From NCBI GenBank assembly GCA_900552525.1, contig UNSK01000009.1, forward strand, positions 1 to 54,984: 54,984 nucleotides of DNA, in the 5' to 3' direction. Under the pieces are notes generated by a model that saw only the letters and a list, made by a program, of their open reading frames with translations, did no database searches and was not told the DNA's origin. A program made the translations under genes and the position numbers. Shown piece by piece: positions 46,206 through 54,883 of this stretch. Source of the stretch: Candidatus Gastranaerophilales bacterium. Lineage in GTDB: Bacteria > Cyanobacteriota > Vampirovibrionia > Gastranaerophilales > Gastranaerophilaceae. The first letter of the stretch is position 1, and the number at the start of each line of letters is the position of its first letter.

Positions 46206-46240
46206 TATATATAAAGTCTTTTTGTTACAAAAAATTGCCT
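46206..46240 (-). promoter_or_regulatory. Shared promoter-like motif, copy B
   Basis: Minus strand: CAGGCAA then 17 nt then ACTTTATATATA, about 60 nt before the EF-hand gene start. It has identical spacing to copies at 23915-23950 and 52272-52307; the first block differs at two bases. Confidence 0.55.
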
Positions 46241-46245
46241 GATAA

Positions 46246-46264
46246 ATTGATATAAAATATCAAT
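46246..46264. promoter_or_regulatory. Palindromic operator candidate ATTGATAT-AAA-ATATCAAT
   Basis: A perfect 8-bp inverted repeat with an AAA centre. A shorter copy GATA-AAA-TATC lies at 46367-46377, and ATATCA half-sites occur at 46315-46320, 46342-46347 and 46430-46435. All sit between promoter motif B and the XRE regulator gene, consistent with autoregulation and control of the EF-hand gene. Confidence 0.5.
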
Positions 46265-46419
46265 ATTTTGTAAAAATAAGTGTTTATAATACTTTTAGCG
46301 CTTCATAAAACTTAATATCATAAAGTTTGATAGGTAATTAAATATCAAAATAGCCCTGTAAGTTAAGATAAAATATCCTGTTTAAATCTGGTATCTAAAT
46401 ATAAAATATTAAAAAGACT

Positions 46420-46743
46420 ATGACATTAAATATCAAAAAACAGCTAGGCGCCAGAATAAAAAAATTAAGGCAAGATAAAGGTTTTTGGCAGGAACAGTTT
46501 GCAGAAAAGCTTGGTATTGCTACAAGAACACTGTGCGGAATTGAAATTGGTAAAAATTTTTTTACAGCCGATACTTTAGAAAAAATTCTTGTTACGCTTG
46601 ATGTTACGCCGCAAGACCTGTTTATGATTAATTACCTAAAACCGCAGGAAGATCTGGTTAATGAAATAATTCAAACGGTACAGAGCATAAAAGAGCGTGA
46701 AAAAATTGAGATTATTTATAAAATAATAAAGTCTTTTGAATAG
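46420..46743 (+). CDS. XRE-family transcriptional regulator
   Basis: 107 aa. The N-terminal HTH spans about 8-65: LGARIKKLRQDKGFWQEQFA, then EKLGIATRTLCGIEIGKNFF and LEKILVTLDVTPQDLF. The usual recognition sequence start SRSTISRIE is replaced by ATRTLCGIEIGKN, a divergent form. A short helical tail follows, maybe for dimerisation. The ribosome site is poor, so translation may be weak. Repeated ATATCA sites around its start suggest it binds its own promoter region. Confidence 0.88.
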   Translation: MTLNIKKQLGARIKKLRQDKGFWQEQFAEKLGIATRTLCGIEIGKNFFTADTLEKILVTLDVTPQDLFMINYLKPQEDLVNEIIQTVQSIKEREKIEIIYKIIKSFE

Positions 46744-46798
46744 CAATATCAACTAATTAACTGATTTATTTAGGTGTAAATCAGTTATAATATGTGGT

Positions 46799-47188
46799 AT
46801 GACTTATGATTATAATTTATTAATGAATAAAGCAAAAGAGGCATCAAAAACCTCATATTCACCTTTTTCAAAGTTTGCGGTCGGAGCAGCAGTTTTAGCT
46901 AAAAGCGGAGCCGTCTATACAGGCTGTAATGTGGAAAATTCTTCTTTCGGGCTTACTATATGCGCAGAAAGGTGTGCTATTTTTAAAGCTATTTCTGAGG
47001 GTGAAAGAGAAATTCTAGCAGTTGCTATTTTTTCTCCTAATGAGGATGATTGTTTCCCTTGCGGTGCTTGCAGGCAGGTTATGTACGAGTTTCAGGGAGA
47101 AAATGAAATTGAAATTATAACTGACAACAACTCTAACCTGAATATACGAAAAATGAGCGATTTTCTGCCATTTGGTTTTAAAATATAA
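46799..47188 (+). CDS. cdd: Cytidine deaminase
   Basis: Converts cytidine to uridine in pyrimidine salvage. The 129-aa protein has YSPFSKFAVGAAVLAKSG, TGCNVENSSFGLTICAER (zinc ligand Cys and catalytic Glu) and FPCGACRQVMYEF (second zinc site). The TATAAT box at 46786-46791 ends only 7 nt before the ATG and no ribosome site is present, so the mRNA is probably leaderless. Confidence 0.95.
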   Translation: MTYDYNLLMNKAKEASKTSYSPFSKFAVGAAVLAKSGAVYTGCNVENSSFGLTICAERCAIFKAISEGEREILAVAIFSPNEDDCFPCGACRQVMYEFQGENEIEIITDNNSNLNIRKMSDFLPFGFKI

Positions 47189-47227
47189 AGTCATAATTTG
47201 TGTTATACTATTTTAAGAAAACAAATT

Positions 47228-47437
47228 ATGTATATTATTGAACTATTTATAAAGTGGCTTAACAAAAATAAACGTGGAGAGGGCGCAAATCCAGAAAATG
47301 TTTATAAAGAGAGTTTTGACAAAGAACCGGACGAAGCCTTAACATGTAGACATAACTTTATGCCGGTCGATAGTACAGGTAATGTGCTTGCTTGTACAAA
47401 GTGCGGTTTTGTTGTAAAAAAGAAGGGACAGGGATAA
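47228..47437 (+). CDS. Small zinc-ribbon-like protein
   Basis: 69 aa starting MYIIELFIKWLNKNKRG. The C-terminal half has a CRHNFMP...CTKCGFVVKKK pattern, consistent with a one-site zinc ribbon (Cys, His, Cys, Cys). No family recognised beyond this. The ATG at 47228 has no strong ribosome site; a TATACT box lies about 20 nt upstream, so the leader would be short. It lies between cdd and pgpH. Confidence 0.6.
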   Translation: MYIIELFIKWLNKNKRGEGANPENVYKESFDKEPDEALTCRHNFMPVDSTGNVLACTKCGFVVKKKGQG

Positions 47438-47479
47438 GTATTAAAACTACAAGTTTTACTTAGAACAAGAGGTTATTAT

Positions 47480-49651
47480 ATGCAAAAGTTTTTAGATTTT
47501 ATATCATCAAAAAGTTTCAGAAATGTAATGTGTTTTATATTATTCACATTTCTAATGAGTGTTACCATATCTTCCCAAAATTACTTTTTCCAGAAAGTTA
47601 TTGAAAACGGGATAAGCAAAAAAGATATTGTTGCTCAAAAAGACATTAAAGTAATCGATACTAAAAAAACTGAACAGCATAAAAAAGAAGTTGCGCAGAA
47701 TGTAGAACCTATTTTGACGCAGGCAGAGGATGAGTTTATTGCAACAAGTCTTGTTACTCTGCAAAATTCAGTTAAGAAAATTCGTGAAAAGAATGTCAGC
47801 GATGAGGTTAAGAAAGAAGAGCTTAATGTCTTATTTGATGAAGCCGGTAAAAGAGGGCTTGTAGAATTTTTGCTTAAGGCTAATGATAATGACCTGCAGA
47901 TGGTATTTGATAAAGCAAAAATCACTCTTTCATCTGTTTTGAATGTTGGTATTTCTTCAAAAGATTTTGAAAATAATAATGTTGATACAATAATTAAAAA
48001 GAATTTGCCAAATAATGTACCGCGTTATCAGGGTGCATTGATAACCGGGATTTTAAACCAGATTATAGTTCCTAATCTTGTAGTAGATGAATTTGCAACT
48101 GAGATTGCGAAAAAAAATGCACAAAATGCTGTAAAGCCTTATGAAGTAGTGTTTAAAAAGGGTGATAAAATAGTTTTTGAAGGCGAACCGGTTACAAAAC
48201 TTAAACGGGATGCATTAAGAGCGGCAGGTTATAATGTACTTGAGGTAAATTATGGCGGAATTATAGGTATTTATATTCTGATTGCATTTTTTACTTTCGT
48301 ATTTTTGCAGTATGAGAGAAATTTTGAAAAGCAGTACTATGATGCAAAGCATATGCTAATGGCTGCATCATTTACACTGGTGCTGGGGTTCATATCAGCT
48401 CTTCTGCCTACGGGATTTTCTCCTTATATAATTCCGATTCCTGCCTATACAATTTTAATATCAATTTTTACAACTCCTAGAAACGCGTTTTTTGCTTCGA
48501 CAATTGTTCTTGCAATTATTGCTATTGGAATGCACTGGAATATAGAAGTTGTTGTTTCATTTATGTTATTGAATACAGTAGTAATGACAGCTGTTTCAAA
48601 GCTAAAATTTTCAAAACGTTCTGATTTGCTAATTGTAAGTTCAAAAATATCACTTGCAGGACTTTTAATTGTAGGCGGTATATATTTCCTTGAAAAATAT
48701 ATGATGGATATTGACAATCTGCTGATTTTTAAAGATTTGGGCTGTATAGTCGTCAATTGCTTTGTAATCAGCGGTGTGCTTTTATTAGGTATACTTCCGA
48801 TTATAGAAAATCTTTTCAGAATAATGACTCCATACGGGCTCGCAGAACTTGCAGACCATAATCAGGATTTATTAAAAAGGCTTATGCAGGAAGCTCCTGG
48901 TACATTTAATCATAGTCTTACAGTATCGCATCTGTGTGAAAATGCAGCAGAAGCAATCGGGGCTAATCCGGTACTGGCAAGAGTTGGTGCTATGTATCAT
49001 GATATAGGTAAGCTCCTCCGCCCGATGTTTTTTGTGGAAAATCAGTCTTTTTACGGTATTGAAAATCCCCACAAAGCTTGTACACCGCGTTTTAGTAAAA
49101 TGCTTATTACAGCTCATCCTAAGGATGGTATAGAACTTGCTAAGGATGCACATCTTCCTCAGGTAATTAATAACTTTATTTTACAGCACCACGGTACAAG
49201 TCTTGTAAGTTATTTTTATAATGAAGCGCTGAAAGAAGAAGGGGCAGAAAATGTAAATGAAGAGCAGTTCCGTTATCCAGGGCCAAAACCAAATATGAAA
49301 GAAACTGCTATTCTTATGCTGGCGGATGCTGTTGAATCTGCTGTAAGGGCTGCAAAAAATCCTTCAAATGAAGAAATTGATGCTATCATCAATAAGATTA
49401 TAAAAGAAAGGCTGAATGATGGTCAGCTTTCTGATTCGCCTTTGACATTGAAAGATTTGAAAACTATTGCAGAGACGTTTTCCAGAATGCTTAGAGGTAT
49501 GCACCATAAACGTATTAAATACCATAATGACCTTGTTCAGGAGCTGGATAAGAATAATAAATTGAACCATGAGATTTTAAAACCATCACTGGACACGGAT
49601 TTAGAGTCGAAGGTAAAGGAACTGGAAAATAAAAAGAATGAAAACAATTAA
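47480..49651 (+). CDS. 7TM-HD phosphohydrolase PgpH-like (c-di-AMP phosphodiesterase)
   Basis: 723 aa. A membrane helix near residue 20, then an extracellular 7TMR-HDED domain (about 40-250), seven membrane helices (about 260-460) and a cytoplasmic HD domain (about 490-690): FNHSLTVSHLCENAA, YHDIGKL (His507-Asp508), ITAHPKDG and LQHHGTS, then MLADAVESAVRA. Homologues degrade c-di-AMP and affect osmotic and wall control. It is followed by ybeY and dgkA with overlapping ends, the order known from Firmicutes and relatives. Confidence 0.93.
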   Translation: MQKFLDFISSKSFRNVMCFILFTFLMSVTISSQNYFFQKVIENGISKKDIVAQKDIKVIDTKKTEQHKKEVAQNVEPILTQAEDEFIATSLVTLQNSVKKIREKNVSDEVKKEELNVLFDEAGKRGLVEFLLKANDNDLQMVFDKAKITLSSVLNVGISSKDFENNNVDTIIKKNLPNNVPRYQGALITGILNQIIVPNLVVDEFATEIAKKNAQNAVKPYEVVFKKGDKIVFEGEPVTKLKRDALRAAGYNVLEVNYGGIIGIYILIAFFTFVFLQYERNFEKQYYDAKHMLMAASFTLVLGFISALLPTGFSPYIIPIPAYTILISIFTTPRNAFFASTIVLAIIAIGMHWNIEVVVSFMLLNTVVMTAVSKLKFSKRSDLLIVSSKISLAGLLIVGGIYFLEKYMMDIDNLLIFKDLGCIVVNCFVISGVLLLGILPIIENLFRIMTPYGLAELADHNQDLLKRLMQEAPGTFNHSLTVSHLCENAAEAIGANPVLARVGAMYHDIGKLLRPMFFVENQSFYGIENPHKACTPRFSKMLITAHPKDGIELAKDAHLPQVINNFILQHHGTSLVSYFYNEALKEEGAENVNEEQFRYPGPKPNMKETAILMLADAVESAVRAAKNPSNEEIDAIINKIIKERLNDGQLSDSPLTLKDLKTIAETFSRMLRGMHHKRIKYHNDLVQELDKNNKLNHEILKPSLDTDLESKVKELENKKNENN

Positions 49652-50147
49652 TATTTTCACGGAAAATATTTTTGACGGCTGGGAAGTAAACGAAAAAGAT
49701 GTAATACAAAAAACCCGAGAGATGTTGGAGCATTATATACAAACGCTCGGTGATAGATCCTGCCTTTTTAAAAAAGAGTATCAAACAATTACTCTTGACA
49801 TAGTATTTTGTGATTCTGCAAAAACACATGAACTAAATCGCGATTACCGTAATAAAGATTATCCTGCTGATATCATAACTTTTGCAATCTTTGCAGATGA
49901 TGAAAATAGTTTTATTTTTGACGGTGATATTAATCTCGGAGAGATTGTAATTGCTCTGGATAAAGTGATTTCCGGAGATAATAGAGATATCAGCCTTTCA
50001 AAAAATAAAGAACAGGAGCTTTTCTTTTTAATCAGCCATGGGTTAATGCATCTTCTTGGATTTGACCACAGGGATGAAGAGGAATACAATTTTGTTATAG
50101 GGGAACAGCGAAAGGCTTTGGAGTGTATCAATTATGACAAAATTTAA
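49638..50147 (+). CDS. ybeY: rRNA maturation endonuclease YbeY
   Basis: Zinc endoribonuclease for 16S rRNA 3' end maturation and ribosome quality control. The 169-aa protein has the signature HGLMHLLGFDHRDEEE, matching HxxxHxxGxDH. A preceding NRDYRNKDYPADIITF segment is also conserved. It overlaps pgpH by 14 nt and dgkA by 14 nt. Confidence 0.95.
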   Translation: MKTINIFTENIFDGWEVNEKDVIQKTREMLEHYIQTLGDRSCLFKKEYQTITLDIVFCDSAKTHELNRDYRNKDYPADIITFAIFADDENSFIFDGDINLGEIVIALDKVISGDNRDISLSKNKEQELFFLISHGLMHLLGFDHRDEEEYNFVIGEQRKALECINYDKI

Positions 50148-50499
50148 GTCGCAGGGATTTAATAATACTTTTAAGAATGCAAGAAAAGGTTTTAGGCTGG
50201 TATTGAAAAGCGAATTAAATATAAGGGTTCATGTTGCTGTTGCAACACTCGTATTATTTGCGGCTTTGTTGTTTAAGTTTTCTGCTCTCGAATTTTGTAT
50301 TGTTCTTTTTGTAATCGGGCTTGTTATTGTTGCAGAAATGCTCAATACAGCTATAGAATTTACTCTGGATTCAATATATCACAACAGATATTCCCGAATG
50401 GTAGGAATGGCAAAGGATATTTCTGCAGGAGCTGTAATGTTTGCTACAATTATTAGTGTACTGGTAGGTATAATTCTTTTTGGAAGCAAGCTTATTTGA
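50134..50499 (+). CDS. dgkA: Diacylglycerol/undecaprenol kinase DgkA
   Basis: Small membrane kinase that recycles lipid carriers. The 121-aa protein has FKNARKGFRLVLKSELNIRV, then the family core VAEMLNTAIEFTLDSI with the catalytic Glu and AKDISAGAVM. Three membrane helices are visible. The TGA stop codon lies within the TTGACA of the next gene's promoter. Confidence 0.93.
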   Translation: MTKFKSQGFNNTFKNARKGFRLVLKSELNIRVHVAVATLVLFAALLFKFSALEFCIVLFVIGLVIVAEMLNTAIEFTLDSIYHNRYSRMVGMAKDISAGAVMFATIISVLVGIILFGSKLI

Positions 50500-50524
50500 C
50501 AAAGAATGATTGATTAAATATAAT
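50496..50524 (+). promoter_or_regulatory. Perfect consensus sigma70 promoter of glycosyltransferase
   Basis: TTGACA (50496-50501), exactly 17 bp, TATAAT (50519-50524): both hexamers match consensus. The -35 contains the dgkA stop codon. Predicted leader to ATG 50555 is about 24 nt with only a weak GGAT ribosome site. Confidence 0.85.
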
Positions 50525-50554
50525 GGGCGAGTATATTAAATTTATTGGATAATT

Positions 50555-51417
<863 letters not shown>

Positions 51418-51418
<1 letters not shown>

Positions 51419-52143
51419 TGGTATCGCTTTTAGAACTAAATCCTGACGATAAGTGTTTGGTTATAGCTCCTCATGCGGACGATGAAAGCATTGGATGTGG
51501 CGGCTTGTTGTTAAAGTACCCGGATAATTGCGATGTAGTAGTCTTAACAGACGGGGGCAAAGGCGGCGTTGGGGATGAAAGGGTAATTATTGTTAATAGG
51601 CTTGCCGAGTTAAAAAATGCAATGCAGTATGCTAACATTAAAAATTATAAGAATTTGATGATACCTGATAGGGAGGCAAAATATAATACGCATGTGTTAA
51701 ATCAATTAAATTTAAATAAATATGACTATGTTTTTATTCCTAATAAATACGAATTTCATGTCGATCATTCTTTCTTATATAGAAAAGTAAAAAAATTACT
51801 AAGATTTGCCCTGAAAACAAAAATTATTTGTTATGAGGTTTGGTCCCCAATTCCAAATCCGGATTTATATTTGGACATATCAGACGTAATAAATAAAAAG
51901 ACTGAATTGATTTCTAATTATGAAAGCCAAATTCGGTGCAATGATTATGCCACTAAAACAATCTCACTTAATAATTATCGCGGATTAAGGGCTGGTGTTG
52001 AATATGCAGAGGGATATATAATGGTTTTGCCGCTTATTCAAAAATTGAAGCCCGCTTATCAAAAAACAAATGAACTCCTATATCTTTCATTTATGGGGAT
52101 AAAAATTAAATTCAGGCTACAAAGAAAGATTTTTAGAAAATAG
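51418..52143 (+). CDS. PIG-L (LmbE) family deacetylase
   Basis: 241 aa. Motif CLVIAPHADDESIGCGG (from about 13) is the zinc-binding AHxDDE-type loop; a later HVDHSFLY (about 120) supplies further ligands. Members remove acetyl groups from N-acetyl sugars in glycans or glycolipids. The start overlaps the glycosyltransferase stop, so translation is coupled and a frameshift in the CT tract should also lower this product. A membrane segment is not evident. The natural substrate is unknown. Confidence 0.92.
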
Positions 52144-52174
52144 CAAAAAAAAACCTTTCTTAGAAGAAAGGTTT
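52144..52174 (-). terminator. Strong terminator reading leftward
   Basis: 11-bp perfect arms with a very small loop, then nine T on the minus strand. On the plus strand, after the PIG-L stop, the same hairpin lacks a T-run. Confidence 0.85.
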
Positions 52175-52262
52175 CGGAATCTTTTTCATTAATTCCTCAT
52201 GTGTAGAAGGTTAGTGTGTAGGTTGTATGAAAGGTTTGTGTTATGTGTTTCGTGTTTATTTA
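52144..52262 (-). ncRNA. Short orphan transcript with 9-codon ORF and terminator
   Basis: Minus strand: promoter motif C (52272-52307) is followed by a G-poor, CA-rich leader. Then comes GAGGA and a tiny ORF MKKIPKPFF (52160-52189), and a hairpin ending in nine T (arms AAACCTTTCTT/AAGAAAGGTTT). The ORF overlaps the hairpin. AAACCTTTC occurs twice in the transcript (52166-52174 and 52229-52237), so the 3' arm can pair with either copy. The transcript reads toward the PIG-L and glycosyltransferase genes. Function unknown; RNA or leader peptide are both possible. Confidence 0.5.
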
Positions 52263-52271
52263 ATGCTTACA

Positions 52272-52307
52272 TATATATAAAGTATATTTTAATTCGCGAA
52301 TTGCGCA
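52272..52307 (-). promoter_or_regulatory. Shared promoter-like motif, copy C
   Basis: Minus strand TGCGCAA, 17 nt, ACTTTATATATA, almost identical to copy A and with the same spacing as copies A and B. No long gene follows; only the short transcript described above. Confidence 0.6.
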
Positions 52308-52351
52308 ATACCTTATATATTGTTACAAAAGTTTACAAAATTGATTAAAAT

Positions 52352-53584
52352 TTAAATAAGCTCAAAAATTCCTTCTGCATAAGTTGGATGAGCAAAACAC
52401 ATTTCTTTTATTTCAGAAAGTGTAATCTTATTCTGAATAGCCGTTAAGAGAATGTGTATAAGTGATGAGGCTTCTTTGGAGATAATATGTGCTCCGTAAA
52501 TAAGATTATTTTTTGTGATAATTTTGATAAAGCCGTCTGTAGCATCATCACACCATGATTTTCCCAGGGCTGTAATCGGAAGCTTTGATATAGAATAGCT
52601 TTCATCCACATCCTGTTCTCTTAGTCCTACCCAGGCTATTTCCGGCTGTCCATAGATAACTGAAGGAGTAAGATTTTTCTCAAACGGTATATTTAATGTA
52701 TACTCTTTTGCTTGATGGATAGCATAATGTGCCAGCTGAATTTCTCCGCAAGAATCTCCGAGAACTTTTGCATTGTCACAGTTTGGACACATTACAGGCA
52801 TTCTTCCTGCTGCAACAAGGATAATTTCTGGAGTTAAAATAACTCCGCTTTTCAGATAAACAGTTTTATCCTCAAGCTTTTCGATACTGTCATTCAAGTA
52901 AAATTTTATCCCTTTTTGTTTATAAATTCTTTCAACTCTTTTTGAAACTTCAATATCAGCAGGCGGTATAAGATGTTCGGCCATTTCTACTACAGTTACT
53001 TCAGAGCCGAAACTATTGTAAATTCTTGCCCATTCTGTTCCGATAGCACCTGAACCTACTATAAGCACCGATTTTGGAAGTTCTTTTAAGTTTAAAACAT
53101 CATCAGAATTGAGTATAAACTGGCCGTCAAATTCAAGTCCTTTTATTTCACGCGGTTTAGACCCTGCTGCAACAATTATATTTTTTACTTCATAGTCAGT
53201 TTCTGCAGCTGTAATTGTATTTTTATCTTTTATGCAGGCTTCTTCGTATACTGTTTTTACCCCGGAATTTTTTACTGCAAGCTCAAGAGATTTTCTTACT
53301 TTCTCAACAATCTTATCTTTCTTTTCTATTACCTTTGAATAGTCAAGGACAAAATGCTGTGGAAAGTTTCCGTCGTTTGTAAGTTCGCTAATGAATTTTA
53401 AGTTTGTATATATTTCAGCAGAGTGCAAAATAGACTTAGTTGGTATACACCCTTTATTCAAACATGTTCCGCCAAGCTTATTTTTTTCAAATAAAACAAC
53501 GGAGTATCCTTGTTTTGCAAGGTTGATGCCTGCTGTATAACCAGCAGGACCGCCGCCTATTATTCCGTAATCAAACTTTTCCAT
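52352..53584 (-). CDS. Lipoamide dehydrogenase-like flavoprotein
   Basis: 410 aa, class I pyridine nucleotide-disulfide oxidoreductase. The FAD loop is YGIIGGGPAGYTAGINLA; the redox pair is in GGTCLNKGCIPTKS (about 38-51). The NAD loop is LIVGSGAIGTEWARIYNSFG, and the dimer-interface acid-base pair is in FAHPTYAEG. It is about 50 aa shorter than typical E3 (about 460). It stands alone without E1/E2 genes, so the partner (pyruvate, glycine or another system) is unclear. Confidence 0.88.
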   Translation of the reverse strand: MEKFDYGIIGGGPAGYTAGINLAKQGYSVVLFEKNKLGGTCLNKGCIPTKSILHSAEIYTNLKFISELTNDGNFPQHFVLDYSKVIEKKDKIVEKVRKSLELAVKNSGVKTVYEEACIKDKNTITAAETDYEVKNIIVAAGSKPREIKGLEFDGQFILNSDDVLNLKELPKSVLIVGSGAIGTEWARIYNSFGSEVTVVEMAEHLIPPADIEVSKRVERIYKQKGIKFYLNDSIEKLEDKTVYLKSGVILTPEIILVAAGRMPVMCPNCDNAKVLGDSCGEIQLAHYAIHQAKEYTLNIPFEKNLTPSVIYGQPEIAWVGLREQDVDESYSISKLPITALGKSWCDDATDGFIKIITKNNLIYGAHIISKEASSLIHILLTAIQNKITLSEIKEMCFAHPTYAEGIFELI

Positions 53585-53606
53585 AATGCTATTTTAGCAC
53601 AAATTT

Positions 53607-54170
53607 TTAAACTCTCATGCCATTTGAAGTTTGTGTACGGTTGTTAAGGTATTTCTTCTGCATATCAGACGCCATTGAATTTCTTACAATAGGAGTAACA
53701 ATATTGGAAGAAACAATACTTGCTCCAATTGTTCCCATTGTTGTTACATAATTTTTGTATGAATAATATGATTCTTTTGGAAATTTTGGCTCATTTTTTA
53801 AAACTTCATCAAGATCTAATGAAAGCTTACCAACTTTGTCGCCATATAAATCTTTATTTTTATTAAGAAATGCTCTAACTTTAGCCGGTGCTATTTTCCC
53901 TGTAGAAGCAAGTTTAGAAATTACTTTTTTTGTTGCCTGAGTGATTAAGAAAAACGCACTTATATTTACAACAGCATCAGCAAATTCCTGTGGAACAAGG
54001 AAACTTTTTTGCTCAGGTGATATTTTCGGGTTAAATAATACAGCACCAATCTGGGCGAGAGAAGACAGCCCCCAGCCAATAGTACCTGTAACAACAAGCA
54101 TAGTCGCAGTATTTTTCTTAAAGTTTTGATAAACCCATTCAAGGCCTTTTTGGAGGATGCCATTATTCAT
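53607..54170 (-). CDS. Membrane protein, function unknown (1 of a pair)
   Basis: 187 aa. Hydrophobic segments at about 25-45 (TATMLVVTGTIGWGLSSLAQ), 62-80 (FADAVVNISAFFLITQATKK) and 150-170. The start at 54170 is set by GGAGG 9 nt upstream, inside the end of the next gene. It overlaps the 54163 gene by 8 nt, so the two are co-translated. No family recognised; it resembles the 635-aa protein at 38.9 kb in style (helical, several membrane segments). Confidence 0.7.
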   Translation of the reverse strand: MNNGILQKGLEWVYQNFKKNTATMLVVTGTIGWGLSSLAQIGAVLFNPKISPEQKSFLVPQEFADAVVNISAFFLITQATKKVISKLASTGKIAPAKVRAFLNKNKDLYGDKVGKLSLDLDEVLKNEPKFPKESYYSYKNYVTTMGTIGASIVSSNIVTPIVRNSMASDMQKKYLNNRTQTSNGMRV

Positions 54171-54747
54171 GTTTCTTTTCCTCCGTTTTTTCATTAAGGT
54201 AATTCGTTAAAATTGCGGTCAAAGGTGCATCAAGGACAAAGTTTGTAACGCACATTGCAAGAAGTGCTATAGCCATAGCAAGCGCACTTCTATAATTTTT
54301 AAGAAATTTGGGATTGTCATTGAGTTCTTTAAGATATTTTTTAGGCAATAGAGCTTTGCTGAACTTTGAATTACCTTTAATATTTGTCATGCTTAGAATA
54401 CCTTTGTATATAGGTCCCCTTACAACAAGCATACCAACTCCTGTTCCGGCAAGAATTTTTGCGATAGTTCTATTAACAGATACCCTTCTTGTTTCTTTGT
54501 CAACTTTATGGTTGCTGGCATCTATTGCAGGCTGTGTGAGAAGTGCTGTTGCCCCCATGATACCTCTATTTTCTGCCGGACGTGATACAACACTGTCAAT
54601 ATGCTCCCATTTTTCGAGTTTTTTAGCAGATTCTTTAACGGTATGCTCAGGTACAGCGTCAATTGCTTTCTGCATGACTCTGTCTTTTAGGGATTTTAGA
54701 GGTTTTCCCTGCATTGTTATGCTATTATTTATCGGCTGTATATTCAT
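54163..54747 (-). CDS. Membrane protein with MQGK motif, function unknown (2 of a pair)
   Basis: 194 aa. The N-terminus MNIQPINNSITMQGKPLKSL has an FxG-like tag motif (MQGK at 12-15), followed by a helical region and two or three hydrophobic segments (about 90-110 and 150-180). An AGGAAG site precedes the ATG. No family recognised. The upstream region has repeated TTACAAA-type boxes and a possible TATATAC -10. Confidence 0.7.
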   Translation of the reverse strand: MNIQPINNSITMQGKPLKSLKDRVMQKAIDAVPEHTVKESAKKLEKWEHIDSVVSRPAENRGIMGATALLTQPAIDASNHKVDKETRRVSVNRTIAKILAGTGVGMLVVRGPIYKGILSMTNIKGNSKFSKALLPKKYLKELNDNPKFLKNYRSALAMAIALLAMCVTNFVLDAPLTAILTNYLNEKTEEKKHE

Positions 54748-54883
54748 AACACTTCTTCCTGTCAGTATAAAACAACTGAAGCTTGAAAATTGACTTGTAT
54801 ATACGAATTGTTACAAATATGTTACAAACTAGAAAACCGGTGTTATAAATTATTTAAATGTGGAATATAATATATATAAGGAT

